From: Nymphaea colorata
Taxonomy: Eukaryota > Streptophyta > Magnoliopsida > Nymphaeales > Nymphaeaceae
Length of the DNA: 64,000 bases
Assembly (NCBI RefSeq): GCF_008831285.2
Contig: NC_045139.1
Location: 13,436,354-13,500,353, forward strand
Direction of reading: 5' to 3'
The notes beneath the pieces were generated by a model, which did no database searches, was not told the origin of the DNA, and was given only the letters and a program-made list of their open reading frames with translations. Within the stretch, counting starts at the first letter, position 1, and each line of letters starts with the position of its first letter. Positions 63,632 through 64,000 of this stretch are shown here, piece by piece. The translations under genes and the position numbers were made by a program.

Positions 63632-63634
63632 TAA

Positions 63635-64000
63635 TGGACTCAGCAAAGTGAAATTCAAGAGCTAACAGTTCCTAAAACAATATTAATTATTTGATCGTTA
63701 TCTAAAGACCAACAACATGCATTAAAAAACTTGCATCTGCAGATACTTCTTTTATGCAAATATGTGTCATCCAAAACCAGATAGAGAAGTAATCAAGTTT
63801 AATTCCAAGCAGCCATTTGGCAATAATTTTCTCATTGGCCACTGTCAAGTCCCATGATTGAAATGTTTATGTCAGCAACAGTAGCACCTGTTTTGTAATT
63901 GCATTTCTGTCAGTTCCCAGTACTTCCAGTGTTGCAAAATAATTTTTACACAGGAAACACATTCCATAAGCCTGTGAACAGACTCAGACACTAGATGGCT
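63635..64000. other. Right-edge sequence, nothing recognised
   Basis: AT-rich sequence to the right of the PIF-like element. I looked for the RRM exons of the BPA1-like gene here on the minus strand and found none. Confidence 0.5.

Overview
The window looks like nuclear DNA of a flowering plant. It has many introns with GT/AG borders, AT-rich introns and spacers, plant-type molybdenum aldehyde oxidase genes, a plant ankyrin-RCC1-BTB protein gene, and typical plant transposable elements (hAT, Copia, PIF/Harbinger-like, a MITE). I cannot name the species from the sequence. All host genes I recognise lie on the minus strand.

Layout: (1) 256-3632, the 5' part (exons 1-2) of aldehyde oxidase copy A; its 3' exons lie beyond the left edge. 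(2) 3633-8260, a spacer with poly-CT, poly-TA, CACTA-like subterminal motifs and a long AT-rich degenerate region. (3) 8261-18501, aldehyde oxidase copy B, ten exons, about 1406 aa. Its large intron 2 holds relics related to the hAT element found later in the window, and its last intron holds a diverged tandem repeat. (4) 18502-21363, spacer. (5) 21364-30148, aldehyde oxidase copy C, ten exons, about 1412 aa, with the same splice phases and the same lengths for exons 3-10 as copy B. (6) 30149-41794, 11.6 kb of spacer with tandem duplications just upstream of copy C, a MITE and a Copia remnant. (7) 41795-53073 (5' UTR probably to about 54.9 kb), an ankyrin/RCC1/BTB gene of the IBTK-like family, about 1092 aa. 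Its 5.3 kb intron 2-1 (47467-52803) carries a complete 3389-bp hAT transposon in antisense orientation, with a perfect 8-bp target duplication and a decayed transposase. (8) About 54.9-59.0 kb, spacer. (9) 59026-60390, the 3' exons of a BPA1-like (binding partner of ACD11) gene. Its RRM-coding 5' exons were not found, and the long upstream intron/flank contains a PIF/Harbinger-like element with a 78-bp pyrimidine repeat.

Functionally, the aldehyde oxidases oxidise aldehydes to acids with FAD, two 2Fe-2S clusters and molybdenum cofactor. Family members make abscisic acid, indole-acetic acid or detoxify aldehydes, but sequence alone does not assign a substrate here. The tandem copies look like a recently expanded family: B and C keep open reading frames and active-site motifs, with a suggestive pocket change in C. 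I did not find an unmistakably new biological system. The strongest unusual items are the substrate-pocket substitution in copy C, the intronic hAT with its template-switch scar and its shorter relatives in copy B, and the promoter-proximal duplications of copy C. Gene boundaries were worked out by eye from splice sites and reading frames.
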